NCBI GenBank assembly: GCA_028280445.1
Contig: JANQLU010000133.1
Coordinates: forward strand, 1 to 54,025
Direction: 5' to 3'
DNA: 54,025 nt
From: Pirellulaceae bacterium
GTDB lineage: Bacteria; Planctomycetota; Planctomycetia; Pirellulales; Pirellulaceae
The notes under the pieces were generated by a model. It was given only the letters and a program-made list of their open reading frames with translations, was not told the DNA's origin and did not search any database. Shown here piece after piece: positions 44,003 to 52,976 of this stretch. Positions within the stretch are counted from its first letter, which is position 1, and every line of letters begins with the position of its first letter. Made by a program: the position numbers and the translations under genes.

Positions 44003-45001
44003 ATGTCCCCAGATTCACAAAGCCAACACGAGCACCACCAGTTTGCGATTGAATTGGGAGACCAAGGCCAACGAATCGATCGATTTTTAATTGGCGTGTT
44101 GCCGCATTTGAGTCGCGTAAAAGTCGGTCGCTTGATTCATAAACAATTGGTTACCGTCAACCAACAGGCAACTAAACCTGCCTATCGCGTGCGCGTTGGC
44201 GATCACGTTTCGGTCAGTGTCCCTCCTCCCGAACCGATGGGTTCGAAACCGGAGAACATTCCACTCGATATCTTGTTTGAAGATGACGATGTGATTGCCG
44301 TGAACAAACCGGCGGGAATGGTGGTCCATCCGGCAAAAGGGAATTGGTCGGGTACGTTGACGGCGGCGCTTTCGTTTCATTTTTCCACACTCAGTTCAGT
44401 CGGTGGTGAACATCGACCGGGGATTGTGCATCGTCTCGATCGCGATACCACCGGCGTGATCCTGATTGCCAAAACAGACATGGCGCACGTCGCGCTGACC
44501 GAACAATTCGAAAAACGCACGGTCGAAAAAACTTATCGAGCAATTGTCAGCCCGGCTCCCGATCGCGATCGAGATTGGATTCGCCAACCGATTGGTGTGC
44601 ATCCGTATCAGCGAGAAAAAATGGCGATTCGCGAAGATCACAAATCCAGTCGTCCTGCCGAGACGTTTTTCGAAGTTCAACGGAGATTCAAAGGATTTGC
44701 AGATATCCTGGCGTTTCCAAAAACAGGCCGCACTCACCAAATTCGATTACATCTGGCGCACATTGGTGCCCCGATATTGTGTGACCGGCTGTATAGTGGT
44801 CGTGCAAAGCTGAATACCGCGACGTTGACACGCGAACCGGAGGGCGACGATTTGTTGTGTCGACAAGCACTCCATGCGCAATCCATCAAATTTAAATTGC
44901 TCTCGGGCAAGCAGCTCGAAGTGTCAGCGCCGTTGCCCGAAGACATGGCCGCGACATTGGCATTTCTCGAAAAAAATCGGCCGCTGCCGTCAGGTAGCTA
45001 G
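44003..45001 (+). CDS. RluA/RluD-family 23S rRNA pseudouridine synthase
   Basis: The 332-residue product has an N-terminal S4 RNA-binding domain (QRIDRFLIGVLPHLSRVKVG) and the PseudoU synthase 2 domain: VNKPAGMVVHPAKG, the catalytic HRLDRDTTGVI with its aspartate, and GRTHQIRLHLAHIGAPI. It probably isomerises uridines in 23S rRNA. The gene is monocistronic. Family call firm; the RluA, RluC or RluD subtype is not decided by sequence. Confidence 0.93.
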   Translation: MSPDSQSQHEHHQFAIELGDQGQRIDRFLIGVLPHLSRVKVGRLIHKQLVTVNQQATKPAYRVRVGDHVSVSVPPPEPMGSKPENIPLDILFEDDDVIAVNKPAGMVVHPAKGNWSGTLTAALSFHFSTLSSVGGEHRPGIVHRLDRDTTGVILIAKTDMAHVALTEQFEKRTVEKTYRAIVSPAPDRDRDWIRQPIGVHPYQREKMAIREDHKSSRPAETFFEVQRRFKGFADILAFPKTGRTHQIRLHLAHIGAPILCDRLYSGRAKLNTATLTREPEGDDLLCRQALHAQSIKFKLLSGKQLEVSAPLPEDMAATLAFLEKNRPLPSGS

Positions 45002-45073
45002 CTGCCCGATGCATATTGACATTCGATCGCATGCATTTGTCTGATATGCTCCCCGCCTGTCCGTGGATTAATA

Positions 45074-45883
45074 ATGCGCGCATTCAATTCTCAAAACCCG
45101 CAAAAATGGTGTGTCGTTCTGCTGTTGTGCATTTGTGGATGCCAAGCGACCCCCACCGAAGTCACACTACCGAGTCGCAATCGGCTCGTCCGCGATCGGC
45201 TGGTGATATTCACGAATTTCAAAATTCCCAAACGACATCGATTGCTGGAAGATTTGGTCAACAATCGTCGTGTGATTACTGAAACGTTGGAGTTACCGGA
45301 ATGCGATGAACCGATTGATGTTTATTTGTTTCGAGATGAAAAACGTTACCGCAGATATCTGCGCCGATTTCTTCCAAGTTTGCCAGATCGGCGAGCGTTT
45401 TTCGTAAAAGACGACACCAGTTTGCAAGTTTACGCCCATTGGGGAGATCGTGTTGCCGAAGACTTGCGCCACGAAGTTACGCATGGTTATCTTCATAGCG
45501 TTGTACCTGACGTGCCCCTGTGGCTCGACGAAGGGTTGGCCGAATATTTCGAAGTTGGATTGGGACAACGTGGACGCAATCGACCTCATATCCTCGCGCT
45601 GGCGTCCCGGTTTCGTCGTGGAAAATGGAGGCCTGATTTAGCTCGCTTGGAAAAACTGAACAGCGGTCCATCGTTGTCTCAAGGCGATTATGCCGAAGCG
45701 TGGTTGTGGACACATTACCTGCTGGAGTCAAGCAAAGAGAATCGGCAAATGGTACGCGACCAACTGGCCCGAATTCGAATGGCTGGCACCGCCAAACCCA
45801 TGAGCGAGCAATTGGCGGCCAAAGATAAAAACATCGAAGAAAAATTGCTGCGGCATTTAAAGACGTTGGTCGAAGAACTTTGA
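45074..45883 (+). CDS. Putative metallopeptidase lipoprotein (HExxH)
   Basis: The 269-residue product has a short signal with a lipobox-like end (VVLLLCICGC). It carries HEVTH (133-137), followed by WLDEGLAEYFE with Glu153/157, the spacing of a gluzincin zinc site, and resembles planctomycete DUF1570-type putative metalloproteases. The rest is Arg-rich. A zinc-dependent protease in the periplasm is inferred. The TIGR-like family name is not certain. Confidence 0.7.
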   Translation: MRAFNSQNPQKWCVVLLLCICGCQATPTEVTLPSRNRLVRDRLVIFTNFKIPKRHRLLEDLVNNRRVITETLELPECDEPIDVYLFRDEKRYRRYLRRFLPSLPDRRAFFVKDDTSLQVYAHWGDRVAEDLRHEVTHGYLHSVVPDVPLWLDEGLAEYFEVGLGQRGRNRPHILALASRFRRGKWRPDLARLEKLNSGPSLSQGDYAEAWLWTHYLLESSKENRQMVRDQLARIRMAGTAKPMSEQLAAKDKNIEEKLLRHLKTLVEEL

Positions 45884-45941
45884 GGATTGGCGGTCCCACC
45901 CACACTTTCTTTGCAATTTTGCCGCGAAGTGATGAATCATT

Positions 45942-46006
45942 TGACAGGATCAACAGGATTAACAGGATGTCGCACACTGATCCTGTTAATCATGTTCATC
46001 CTGTCA
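45942..46006. repeat. Inverted repeat, TGACAGGATCAACAGGATTA type
   Basis: Imperfect arms (TGACAGGATCAACAGGATTA and its complement with substitutions) around a loop. Elements with this GATCCTGTTAATCCTGT motif are common intergenic repeats in many genomes. It lies between convergent genes. Confidence 0.65.
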
Positions 46007-46050
46007 AAACGAACGGAATCAAAACAGTTTGTGGTCGGCAGGAATCAGAT

Positions 46051-46107
46051 GTAGGGCCGGTTCCTACCGGCCAATCCAAATAAGACAGCCGGTGGGAACC
46101 GGCCCTA
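46051..46107. repeat. Palindromic repeat, family A
   Basis: Arms GTAGGGCCGGTTCCTACCGG and GGTGGGAACCGGCCCTAC. Its right end supplies the TAG stop codon of the sigma-54 regulator gene on the minus strand. Confidence 0.85.
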
Positions 46108-48108
46108 CTGATCAAGCGCTGGATCGCGTTTGATTTCGTAGCGGCGTATTTTTCGATCGAGTGTTGATCGTTCAATCCCGAGAATTTTGGCTGTGCGACT
46201 TTTGTTCCAACCGGTCGCTTTCAGGGTTGCCAAAATATGGTGGCGTTCCATTTCGGCCAGTGAAATGGGTTGATACACGGGCTGTCCCATGTCCATTTGT
46301 GATTCACTGGCGGTCGCCAAATTTGACAACATCAGCTCATCGATTTCGATGGTTTCCGTTCGCGCCAATACGACAGCGCGTTCGATTACATTTTTCAACT
46401 CTCGAACGTTGCCAGGCCAGCGATAAGTTTTCAATTGTCCCATCGCTGATTTGGAGAATCCTTCGACACGACGGCCGGTGGTCAAATTGAATTTCTGCAA
46501 AAAGAAATCTGCCAACTCGGGAATGTCTTCAGGACGTTTTCGCAACGGAGGCACGTCCACTTGAACGACATGCAGGCGAAAATAAAGGTCTTTGCGGAAT
46601 GTTTTTTCGCGTACCGCTTGTTCCAAATCGCGGTTCGTTGCAGCGATCACTCGGACATCGACAGAGATCGCTTTGCTGCCGCCGACTCGTTCAAACGGGT
46701 GCCCTTCGAGTACCCGGAGAAATTTGGCCTGAATCGACGGACTCATTTCGCCGATTTCGTCCAGCATCAACGTGCCTTTGTCAGCCGCTTCGAATTTTCC
46801 CAACTTTCGATCGGTGGCGCCTGTAAACGCTCCCCGTTCGTGGCCAAACAGCTCGCTTTCGAGCAACGTTTCAGAAAGTGCCGCGCAGTTGAGACACACG
46901 AATGCTCCATTGCGACGGGAACTGGCAAAATGGACGGCGCGGGCTACCAACTCTTTACCGACACCACTTTCGCCGCGGATCAAGACCGTCGCGTTACTGG
47001 GTGCGGCTCGAGCAATTTGCTGGTGGACGTGCAACATGGCTGGGCTGCTGCCGATGATTTCCGACTCCTCGCCCAATTGTTCGCGCAGCTGGTCGATTTC
47101 GTTTCGTGTTTTGTCGAGGTCTTCGACCAGTTTTTGTTCGCGAAGTCGGGTACGCATAGCCAAAGCGACGTTTTCGGCCACCGCCAACGTGTATTCCAGA
47201 TCCTCGGGGTCTAAGAAACCGTCAGATCGCGTTGAGTAGAGATGGACCAGACCGATGGTGCGGTTGTTGTGGCGAATGGGTGCACAGATAACACTGGTGG
47301 CCTGAATCTCGCCTTTACTGTCGCGAATCCCAAGTGCGCTGTCGTCTTGGATGTCCCGCGCCAGAATCGCTTCACCATCACGCATTGCCTGATTGGCCAG
47401 AAACGTCGAAACACGTTGATAGTTTGGTTTGTCGACTGATTTCCAGGCAACAATTTCCAAATCATCAGGTTCAGCATTGGTTCGTCGACCACGTGGCAAA
47501 ATCAGCACGGCGCCGGCATCGCAATTGGCACCTTCGAACAACCCTTCGAGTGCTCGTCTGGCAATGCTGCGAATCGTAGTTTGGTTGGCAAGTTCGTATC
47601 CCAACCGACAGAGCTTGGCGGCCAACCCGGTCGTCGTCGCCGCTTCATCCCCATAATCGGTGTCGGCCAGAAATCGTGTTTTGCCGCGGCGGTGAGTAAT
47701 GGTTGTCGGTTCCGCGACCAATTCGGTCAGCGTTGGGTCATCTTCGGCAATTTCCAGTCCGGCCATCGTTTCGGGGCCGCTGATCTTTTTCTTGTTGGAA
47801 TAGGCCGTTGAAAGATCGTGCACAAATTCCAACTGGGTTTTGGCGATGTGAATTGTATCGCCGGGAGCCAGTACTTTGTCGCCCATCAATCGGTCATCGC
47901 CGATCGCCGTTCCATTGCGGGATTGGAGGTCTCGGATCACCCAGCGGCCGTCATTTTGGAATATTTCACAGTGTTGGCGGCTGGCCTGTTCTTCCTTGAT
48001 CACGATCTGGTTGGTATTCGCGCGTCCGATTGTAACGGTTCTGCCGGGGATCAGCCGGAAAACGTCGGACCATTTTGTGCCATCGCGAATTACCAAATAT
48101 GCGTTCAA
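46105..48108 (-). CDS. FHA-GAF-AAA sigma-54 enhancer-binding regulator with Fis HTH
   Basis: This 667-residue regulator has an N-terminal FHA domain (TIGRANTNQIVIKEEQASRQ), which binds phosphothreonine; a GAF-like domain at about 165-320; an AAA domain with Walker A (GESGVGKELVARA), GAFTGAT, which contacts sigma-54, and Walker B region (GTLMLDEIGEM); and a Fis-like C-terminal helix-turn-helix (WNKSRTAKILGIERSTLDRK). It should activate sigma-54 promoters in response to kinase signalling through the FHA domain. No receiver domain is present. The TAG stop is part of a family A palindrome. Its targets are not visible here. Confidence 0.93.
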   Translation of the reverse strand: MNAYLVIRDGTKWSDVFRLIPGRTVTIGRANTNQIVIKEEQASRQHCEIFQNDGRWVIRDLQSRNGTAIGDDRLMGDKVLAPGDTIHIAKTQLEFVHDLSTAYSNKKKISGPETMAGLEIAEDDPTLTELVAEPTTITHRRGKTRFLADTDYGDEAATTTGLAAKLCRLGYELANQTTIRSIARRALEGLFEGANCDAGAVLILPRGRRTNAEPDDLEIVAWKSVDKPNYQRVSTFLANQAMRDGEAILARDIQDDSALGIRDSKGEIQATSVICAPIRHNNRTIGLVHLYSTRSDGFLDPEDLEYTLAVAENVALAMRTRLREQKLVEDLDKTRNEIDQLREQLGEESEIIGSSPAMLHVHQQIARAAPSNATVLIRGESGVGKELVARAVHFASSRRNGAFVCLNCAALSETLLESELFGHERGAFTGATDRKLGKFEAADKGTLMLDEIGEMSPSIQAKFLRVLEGHPFERVGGSKAISVDVRVIAATNRDLEQAVREKTFRKDLYFRLHVVQVDVPPLRKRPEDIPELADFFLQKFNLTTGRRVEGFSKSAMGQLKTYRWPGNVRELKNVIERAVVLARTETIEIDELMLSNLATASESQMDMGQPVYQPISLAEMERHHILATLKATGWNKSRTAKILGIERSTLDRKIRRYEIKRDPALDQ

Positions 48109-48120
48109 TCTAACCTCTTT

Positions 48121-48150
48121 TTGCTTTTCATTCGAAAAACAACGTATAAT
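48121..48150 (+). promoter_or_regulatory. Possible sigma-70-type promoter
   Basis: TTGCTT and TATAAT are separated by 18 bases upstream of the DUF1598 gene. The distance to its start (about 270 bases) leaves a long leader. Only a consensus match supports it. Confidence 0.35.
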
Positions 48151-48416
48151 TTAATTCAGCGATTTCCCGAAAGAGACGATTTTCGACTCAAACAAGGAGT
48201 TTGCGAGCTGTTTGGCGGCAATTTTGTTGCGTAAAAAACGGTTCGTGATTACGCTAAATGATGGGGTCGGCGTGTTGCAGCCCCCATATATTATCTTAGA
48301 GGCCAAATTCGTGTGTACCAGCCTTTGTCTATGTTTGGGTATTTTGAGCCAGATTGGGCATGGTCAGCGGAAAATGTAATTGGGGCAAGGCGTTTTTTTT
48401 CCGGGAGTTTTAAATC

Positions 48417-49805
48417 ATGTCGAATCGATTCGACGGGTATTCAGTAGTCGCAGGCCGATTCTGCGGGCTCATCGCGTTGATTTGCGTTGCGTTGGTCAGC
48501 TCAACGGCGTCCGCGCAGTTTATTAATGGACAGCAAATCCAGCAAATCGGCGGTGTTTTAATTGACGCACAGGGCGTCGTGGCAAATACCAACAGCAAGC
48601 TCTCTGCTCAGCTGCGAAAAGACATTTTGAAACAACTCAACGAAGCGCAAGGAAAAATGGCTGATAAAGTCAGCTTGCGTGCCGTGTCCCTCAAAGGCTT
48701 GTATGCCGAGGTTGAAAAAGCAGTCGCGAACAAAAAACAGATTCCCGACTCAGCATTGTATCTCGCCGGATTACAACGCATTCAATATGTATTTGTGGTT
48801 CCCGACAGCAACGACATTCTGTTAGTTGGACCCGCCGAAGGGTGGAAGGTCGATCAACGAGGCAACGTCGTTGGCAAAACAACCGGATTGCCTGTTCTGC
48901 GTCTCGAGGATTTGATCGTCGCCATGCGATCCAGTGACAACGCTCGCCAAGGTCATGGCATCAGCGTTTCCATCAATCCAACGGAAGAAGGCAACAAAAA
49001 ATTGGCAGCGTTTTTCAAACGTTTCCAACGATCCGGACAAAAATTCAACACCAAAGCGGCAACAGCTGTCGAGCAAGTCATGGGCCCGCAAGACGTCACA
49101 TTGACAGGGGTCGATACGAACAGTCGTTTCGCCCAAGTTCTCGTCGCCGCCGACTATCAAATGAAACGATTGAGCATGGGATTCGAAAAATCTCCTGTGA
49201 AAAACATGCCCAGTTTCCTGGCTTTGTGCCAAAAATCTGACACCAACGCCCGCTCGATGACTCCACGGTTTTGGATGGAATGCAACTACAAACCCGTAAA
49301 ACACAGTGCCGACAAGCTGGGTTTCGAAATCGAAGGCAGCGTCAAAGCACTGACGGAAACCGAAGTAGTTGAAAAATCTGGTAAACGCGTCGGAACGGGC
49401 CGCAAAAACAAATTGGCCAAAAAATGGGCCGACAGCATGACCAAGAACTTTGACGCTTTGAAAAAAGTGGAACCGGTATTTGCTGAATTGCAAAATATCA
49501 TGGATATGTCAGTGGTCGCAGCATTGATCCAGCGAGAAGGTCTGCTGAAAAAAGCGGGTTTGAAACTGGATTACTTTGCCAGTGACGAAAAATTGAAAGT
49601 TCCCCAGATGTACGTTCCCAAAACCGTACCCACACAATGCAGTTTCTGCAGCCTGTCTCGCAGCACGTTGGTCACGGCATCGGGTGGAGTTCAAGTGGAT
49701 TCTTGGGCGGTCATCGAAAACCTGAAAAAAGACCAGTCGGTTGGGGACGCTCGCACGAAAATCCTGGCTGCCGCTGGCGACCAATGGTGGTGGAACGTCA
49801 ACTAG
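48417..49805 (+). CDS. DUF1598 exported protein
   Basis: The 462-residue product has a signal peptide (CGLIALICVALVSSTASAQ) and the DUF1598 body, including DSNDILLVGPAEGWKVDQRG and GKTTGLPVLRLEDLIVAMR, typical of planctomycetes. The domain is uncharacterised. The ATG at 48417 has GGGAG 9 bases upstream. It is transcribed divergently from the sigma-54 regulator, with about 300 bases between, and ends with a terminator. No functional clue beyond export. Confidence 0.88.
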   Translation: MSNRFDGYSVVAGRFCGLIALICVALVSSTASAQFINGQQIQQIGGVLIDAQGVVANTNSKLSAQLRKDILKQLNEAQGKMADKVSLRAVSLKGLYAEVEKAVANKKQIPDSALYLAGLQRIQYVFVVPDSNDILLVGPAEGWKVDQRGNVVGKTTGLPVLRLEDLIVAMRSSDNARQGHGISVSINPTEEGNKKLAAFFKRFQRSGQKFNTKAATAVEQVMGPQDVTLTGVDTNSRFAQVLVAADYQMKRLSMGFEKSPVKNMPSFLALCQKSDTNARSMTPRFWMECNYKPVKHSADKLGFEIEGSVKALTETEVVEKSGKRVGTGRKNKLAKKWADSMTKNFDALKKVEPVFAELQNIMDMSVVAALIQREGLLKKAGLKLDYFASDEKLKVPQMYVPKTVPTQCSFCSLSRSTLVTASGGVQVDSWAVIENLKKDQSVGDARTKILAAAGDQWWWNVN

Positions 49806-49833
49806 TATTTGACTGGAATTCAGAATAACGTAA

Positions 49834-49865
49834 ACGTCAGGCAGATTTTGCCTGGCGTTTTTTTG
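49834..49865 (+). terminator. Rho-independent terminator after the DUF1598 gene
   Basis: A 10-bp stem (ACGTCAGGCA with TGCCTGGCGT, one wobble or two) and a run of seven T residues. Confidence 0.85.
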
Positions 49866-50167
49866 TGCTCTTTGAAATTCCAACCCCATGTGTCCGATTG
49901 AATTCTGATTCTGAAAAACCTGAGCAACCCGAACAGTCTGAGCAAACTGACCTGCAGCCTGCCAACGCGGATCCGATCCGCCTGGATCAATTCTTGAAGC
50001 TTGTCGGGGTCGCGGACACCGGCGGCATGGCCAAGTTATTGATTCAGGATGGTCAAATTTTGTTGAATGGTGAAATCGAAACGCGCCGCCGCAAACAATT
50101 GGAATTGTCAGATACCGTTGAATTTGGGGGCCAGGTATTTTGCGTCCGAGATTTCGTTGATTCGTAG
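49865..50167 (+). CDS. Small S4-domain RNA-binding protein
   Basis: The 100-residue product (GTG start at 49865) has an S4 domain: IRLDQFLKLVGVADTGGMAK, then LIQDGQILLNGEIETRRRKQ, as in the YbcJ/YaaA-like RNA-binding family. Residues before about 35 are acidic and Glu/Gln-rich. No good Shine-Dalgarno is visible, and later starts (for example a TTG at 49898) are possible. Confidence 0.75.
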   Translation: MLFEIPTPCVRLNSDSEKPEQPEQSEQTDLQPANADPIRLDQFLKLVGVADTGGMAKLLIQDGQILLNGEIETRRRKQLELSDTVEFGGQVFCVRDFVDS

Positions 50168-50674
50168 ACGCTGACGGAATGCTGACTACCAGGCTAGCCG
50201 CCGATCGAGCTTGACATTTCTATTGGTGTCATGTGCTCGGATGGCCCGCAGTTGTTATTTTTGTCAATAAAATTGACACGGATTTGACGGTTTCTTAGAT
50301 CGTTTTGTATGGGAGCCAACAGGTCGACTGCTGTCACTTGGAATTATTTTGGGCCAATTGAAACTGCGGTGATGTTGGTGCGAAATTGGAAAGTGTCCCG
50401 ACAAATCTGCGCGGAAACCGTCGAAATTTGCCAGTCTTACCCAACCTGCACGAGTCCCATAAACGGGAATACCACTCTTTTTGGGGCGTTTTTCGGCAAA
50501 AACGAAACTCCCGAATGTTGACTATTTTTAGCAGGAACTTAGAGTGAAGAAGAAATGTTTTTTAGTTGTCAAGCCCTTTCGTTGGAATATTATTTCAGGA
50601 TACAAGTCGCCAATTTAGAAATAGATGACTTTCTGGCAAAGTAAGGCCAGTATTAATTACAAAGGAATGGAAGG
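50168..50674. other. Leader region before csrA
   Basis: About 500 bases without a supported gene. A TGTCAAT/ATTGACA palindrome (50262-50278) lies near its left end. The 70-codon frame at 50309 lacks a Shine-Dalgarno and coding character. The region may hold the csrA promoter and leader; I see no ncRNA I can name. Confidence 0.5.
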
Positions 50675-50869
50675 ATGTTAGTTCTCTCTCGCAAAAAAAA
50701 TGAAAGTATCGTGATCAACGACGACATCACGATTGTGGTTGTTGAGATCCGCGGTGACAAAGTGCGTCTTGGCGTCGAAGCCCCCAAAGAAGTCCCCGTG
50801 CATCGGCGTGAAGTTTACGATGCGATCAAACGTTCTGAGCAGTCGAACACAAATTCCGACAACAGCTAA
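50675..50869 (+). CDS. csrA: Carbon storage regulator CsrA
   Basis: The 64-residue product is a typical CsrA: MLVLSRKKNESIVINDDITI, VVEIRGDKVRLGVEAPKEVP and HRREVYDAI. CsrA binds GGA motifs in mRNA leaders to control translation. The ATG follows a GGAATGGAAGG stretch that contains two GGA triplets, so autoregulation through binding at its own Shine-Dalgarno is plausible but not shown. Fully conserved RNA-contacting residues suggest it is functional. Confidence 0.95.
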   Translation: MLVLSRKKNESIVINDDITIVVVEIRGDKVRLGVEAPKEVPVHRREVYDAIKRSEQSNTNSDNS

Positions 50870-51107
50870 CCTGTTGAGCTGAATTGTGTTATTTGTGGGG
50901 CATTCATGAAATTGTCAGGCGTTTGATCAATCCATATCTGCGGATATCGCCCCACGCTCGTGAGCGTCTTGGAAATCTTTCAAAATCGTCTAATTGCCTG
51001 ACGTTGTGCAGCCGAACAAAAAAATACGGGAATTTTGAAAGGGCGGATTGAACCTCGCCCTTGACGATTTGTCCATTCACTGGCTATTTTAGCTGATTAC
51101 ATCAGAC
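50870..51107. other. Short intergenic region
   Basis: A 7-bp stem (AAGGGCG/CGCCCTT, 51039-51062) is present without a T-run. No gene is supported. Confidence 0.45.
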
Positions 51108-51180
51108 GGCCCGTTCGTCTAGTGGTCTAGGACTCCGGCCTTTCACGCCGGCAACACGGGTTCGAGTCCCGTACGGGTCA
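51108..51180 (+). tRNA. tRNA-Glu (UUC)
   Basis: The 73-base sequence folds as a cloverleaf: acceptor GGCCCGU/ACGGGUC with one G-U, anticodon arm CCGGC-CUUUCAC-GCCGG with anticodon UUC, T arm ACGGG-UUCGAGU-CCCGU and discriminator A. The CCA tail is not encoded. Confidence 0.93.
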
Positions 51181-51419
51181 TTTTGTATTGATTTACCGTA
51201 TTTGCCGCTGATGAGAATGATGAGATTTTTTTATCTCATCAGTTCCATCAGCCATTCTCATCAGCCGTCTACCGCTTCACTCTATCATTTCTGATGAGCG
51301 GATGAAAAAGCATATTGCACCTAAATCGCACCTCTTTCGATATCAGGTACGCGCTCGTTCTTTGGCAATTGAATAACATATATACGTGAAACCTTGCCGG
51401 TCAGCCTACATTTTCGAAA
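51181..51419. other. Intergenic region downstream of tRNA-Glu
   Basis: A set of direct and inverted TGATGAG/CTCATCA units (about 51205-51300), including ATGAGATTTTTTTATCTCAT, could form a hairpin. No gene is supported. No repeated tRNA 3' end was found in the rest of the window. Confidence 0.5.
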
Positions 51420-51836
51420 ATGAAGCTTTCATTGCGATCGCTGTTTTATATTACATTTTTCGCCGCAGCTTGCAGCGGATTGAGCCAGATTCAATTTGGA
51501 TTTGGTTGCACGATACTCGCAATCGCAATCATCTTGCTCCAGTTCTTATTCACTAAGTACCGCCGATATACGTACACATTTTCAATTGCCATCGCGATTT
51601 CTTTCGGGATGGTCGCTATGATACTTTACCAATTGCACTCACTTGGTTACGTGTCCGCGAATAATCGACTACAGATGAGTGATCTGGTGGAGATCCAATT
51701 GAAATGGCGAAGTTGGATAATATTTCTGGGAACATTCGTTGGAGCCACAGTGGGCGCCATTCTCTACGATTCATTCTTTCAGAAATGGGACAAACAAGAA
51801 TCTAACAAAAAATCAAGAAATCCTGACATCGCCTGA
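51420..51836 (+). CDS. Small membrane protein of unknown function
   Basis: The 138-residue product has three or four hydrophobic helices: SLFYITFFAAACSGLS, CTILAIAIILLQFLF, FSIAIAISFGMVAMILY and IIFLGTFVGATVGAIL. The C-terminus is charged. I do not recognise a family. It lies just after the tRNA. Confidence 0.55.
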   Translation: MKLSLRSLFYITFFAAACSGLSQIQFGFGCTILAIAIILLQFLFTKYRRYTYTFSIAIAISFGMVAMILYQLHSLGYVSANNRLQMSDLVEIQLKWRSWIIFLGTFVGATVGAILYDSFFQKWDKQESNKKSRNPDIA

Positions 51837-51864
51837 TTGTTGTGTACACAAACTGTGTTGCCAA

Positions 51865-52280
51865 TCAGAAATCATCTCCGGTTGCATGATAATAATCACA
51901 TGGCAAAGTACCTTCGGCTAATCCCTCGACAACTTCTTCTACAGTAGCCGCAACTCGGATGCCAAATTCGCGTTGAACTCTGAACTCCATATTTTCGTGG
52001 TCGAGATACCAAATGCTCTTTTCTGCATCCAGCATATCAATTGCAATTAGATCACCATTTTGGCACGCTCCGATGAACATGAAGCCCGCATCCTTTGGTG
52101 CGAATCCCGACAAATCATCGTCATACCATGCACAATGGTCGACAAATCGACCAGTGGAGGATTGTATTCCAAGGGATCGTATTCGATTTCTGAATCCTTC
52201 GCATGTTTGATCAGCTGCTGGGCGATTGTTGCGCTAAGCCTGCGGTCAATTGCCCATTGTTCAAATTGCTCTTCGTTCAT
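51865..52280 (-). pseudogene. SMI1/KNR4 (SUKH)-like gene with an apparent frameshift
   Basis: Two overlapping minus-strand frames fit one SUKH-like protein. The 5' part (52280 to about 52140) encodes MNEEQFEQWAIDRRLSATIA through EYNPPLVD. The 3' part in another frame, from about 52140 to 51865, reads DHCAWYDDDLSGFAPKDAGF and ends FIGACQNGDLIAIDM, a SUKH-like core. The end of each frame beyond the junction does not look conserved. A single base indel, either real or a sequencing error, would explain it. SUKH proteins are often immunity proteins for toxins; no toxin is visible nearby. Confidence 0.55.
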
Positions 52281-52490
52281 TCGTGCAATCTACCATTTGA
52301 GGAAACGCGTGCATTGTTATGCGATACATTAGAGTTGCCAAATATTAGGGGAGCTAGTGCGCTTCCAAACGATACAGTTTTCTGAAGCGACAACTACGTC
52401 GACCTTGACCTCTCTCGTATTTGCTGGTTAAACCTTTGTGAGACTAAAATGCGTGTCTTTTTAGTTTTCTCAAAGCGATAGAACTAGAAT

Positions 52491-52838
52491 ATGAATTCCA
52501 GCAAGCCCAAAAATAAAAAGAATAGAAATTTTCACAGTGAACCCAAGCGGATTGCGTGTCTGTTTTTTGGCTCTTTGGTTTTTTCGCTGATTTGGTGTTT
52601 CTTGGGCTACGGTTTGTTTTATGGATTTCCCCCCTCACAAGACAGCCTAGTTTTGATGATTCGCTTGACTGCAGGTTTGACCACATTTTCATTTTTCGTT
52701 GTTTTGTTGATTGAATTGGTTGTACCTACTAAGAATTTTGTCAAGGATATTTTTTTGTTCCTCGCATTAGTTGGGGTAACCTGCAGTTCTGCATTTGTGG
52801 GTTGGTTTTTCATTGCGGCCTCAATGGTTGGTAGATGA
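52491..52838 (+). CDS. Small membrane protein of unknown function
   Basis: The 115-residue product has a basic, Asn/Lys-rich N-terminus and three or four hydrophobic segments (IACLFFGSLVFSLIWCFLGY, then LTTFSFFVVLLIELVV and LFLALVGVTCSSAFVGWFF). No family is recognised. The base composition is more AT-rich than the core genes of the window, consistent with an accessory region. Confidence 0.5.
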   Translation: MNSSKPKNKKNRNFHSEPKRIACLFFGSLVFSLIWCFLGYGLFYGFPPSQDSLVLMIRLTAGLTTFSFFVVLLIELVVPTKNFVKDIFLFLALVGVTCSSAFVGWFFIAASMVGR

Positions 52839-52976
52839 GAAGACGAACAGATAAGCCCAAGTCCCTAAAAAACCGACTCTAAGACACCTCTAAGCCAAGC
52901 GATGGCAGGAATTGCACAATCTTGTTAGAGAAGAGATTTTGTTACAGAAACACGTGAATGATGTTGTTTTGAATGG

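Noticed and set aside
50309..50521. A 70-codon frame before csrA
   Set aside because: No Shine-Dalgarno, no recognisable domain and amino acid use unlike neighbours; more likely leader sequence.
51205..51300. TGATGAG/CTCATCA units considered as a tRNA-adjacent attachment site
   Set aside because: They do not copy the tRNA 3' end, and no integrase is visible.
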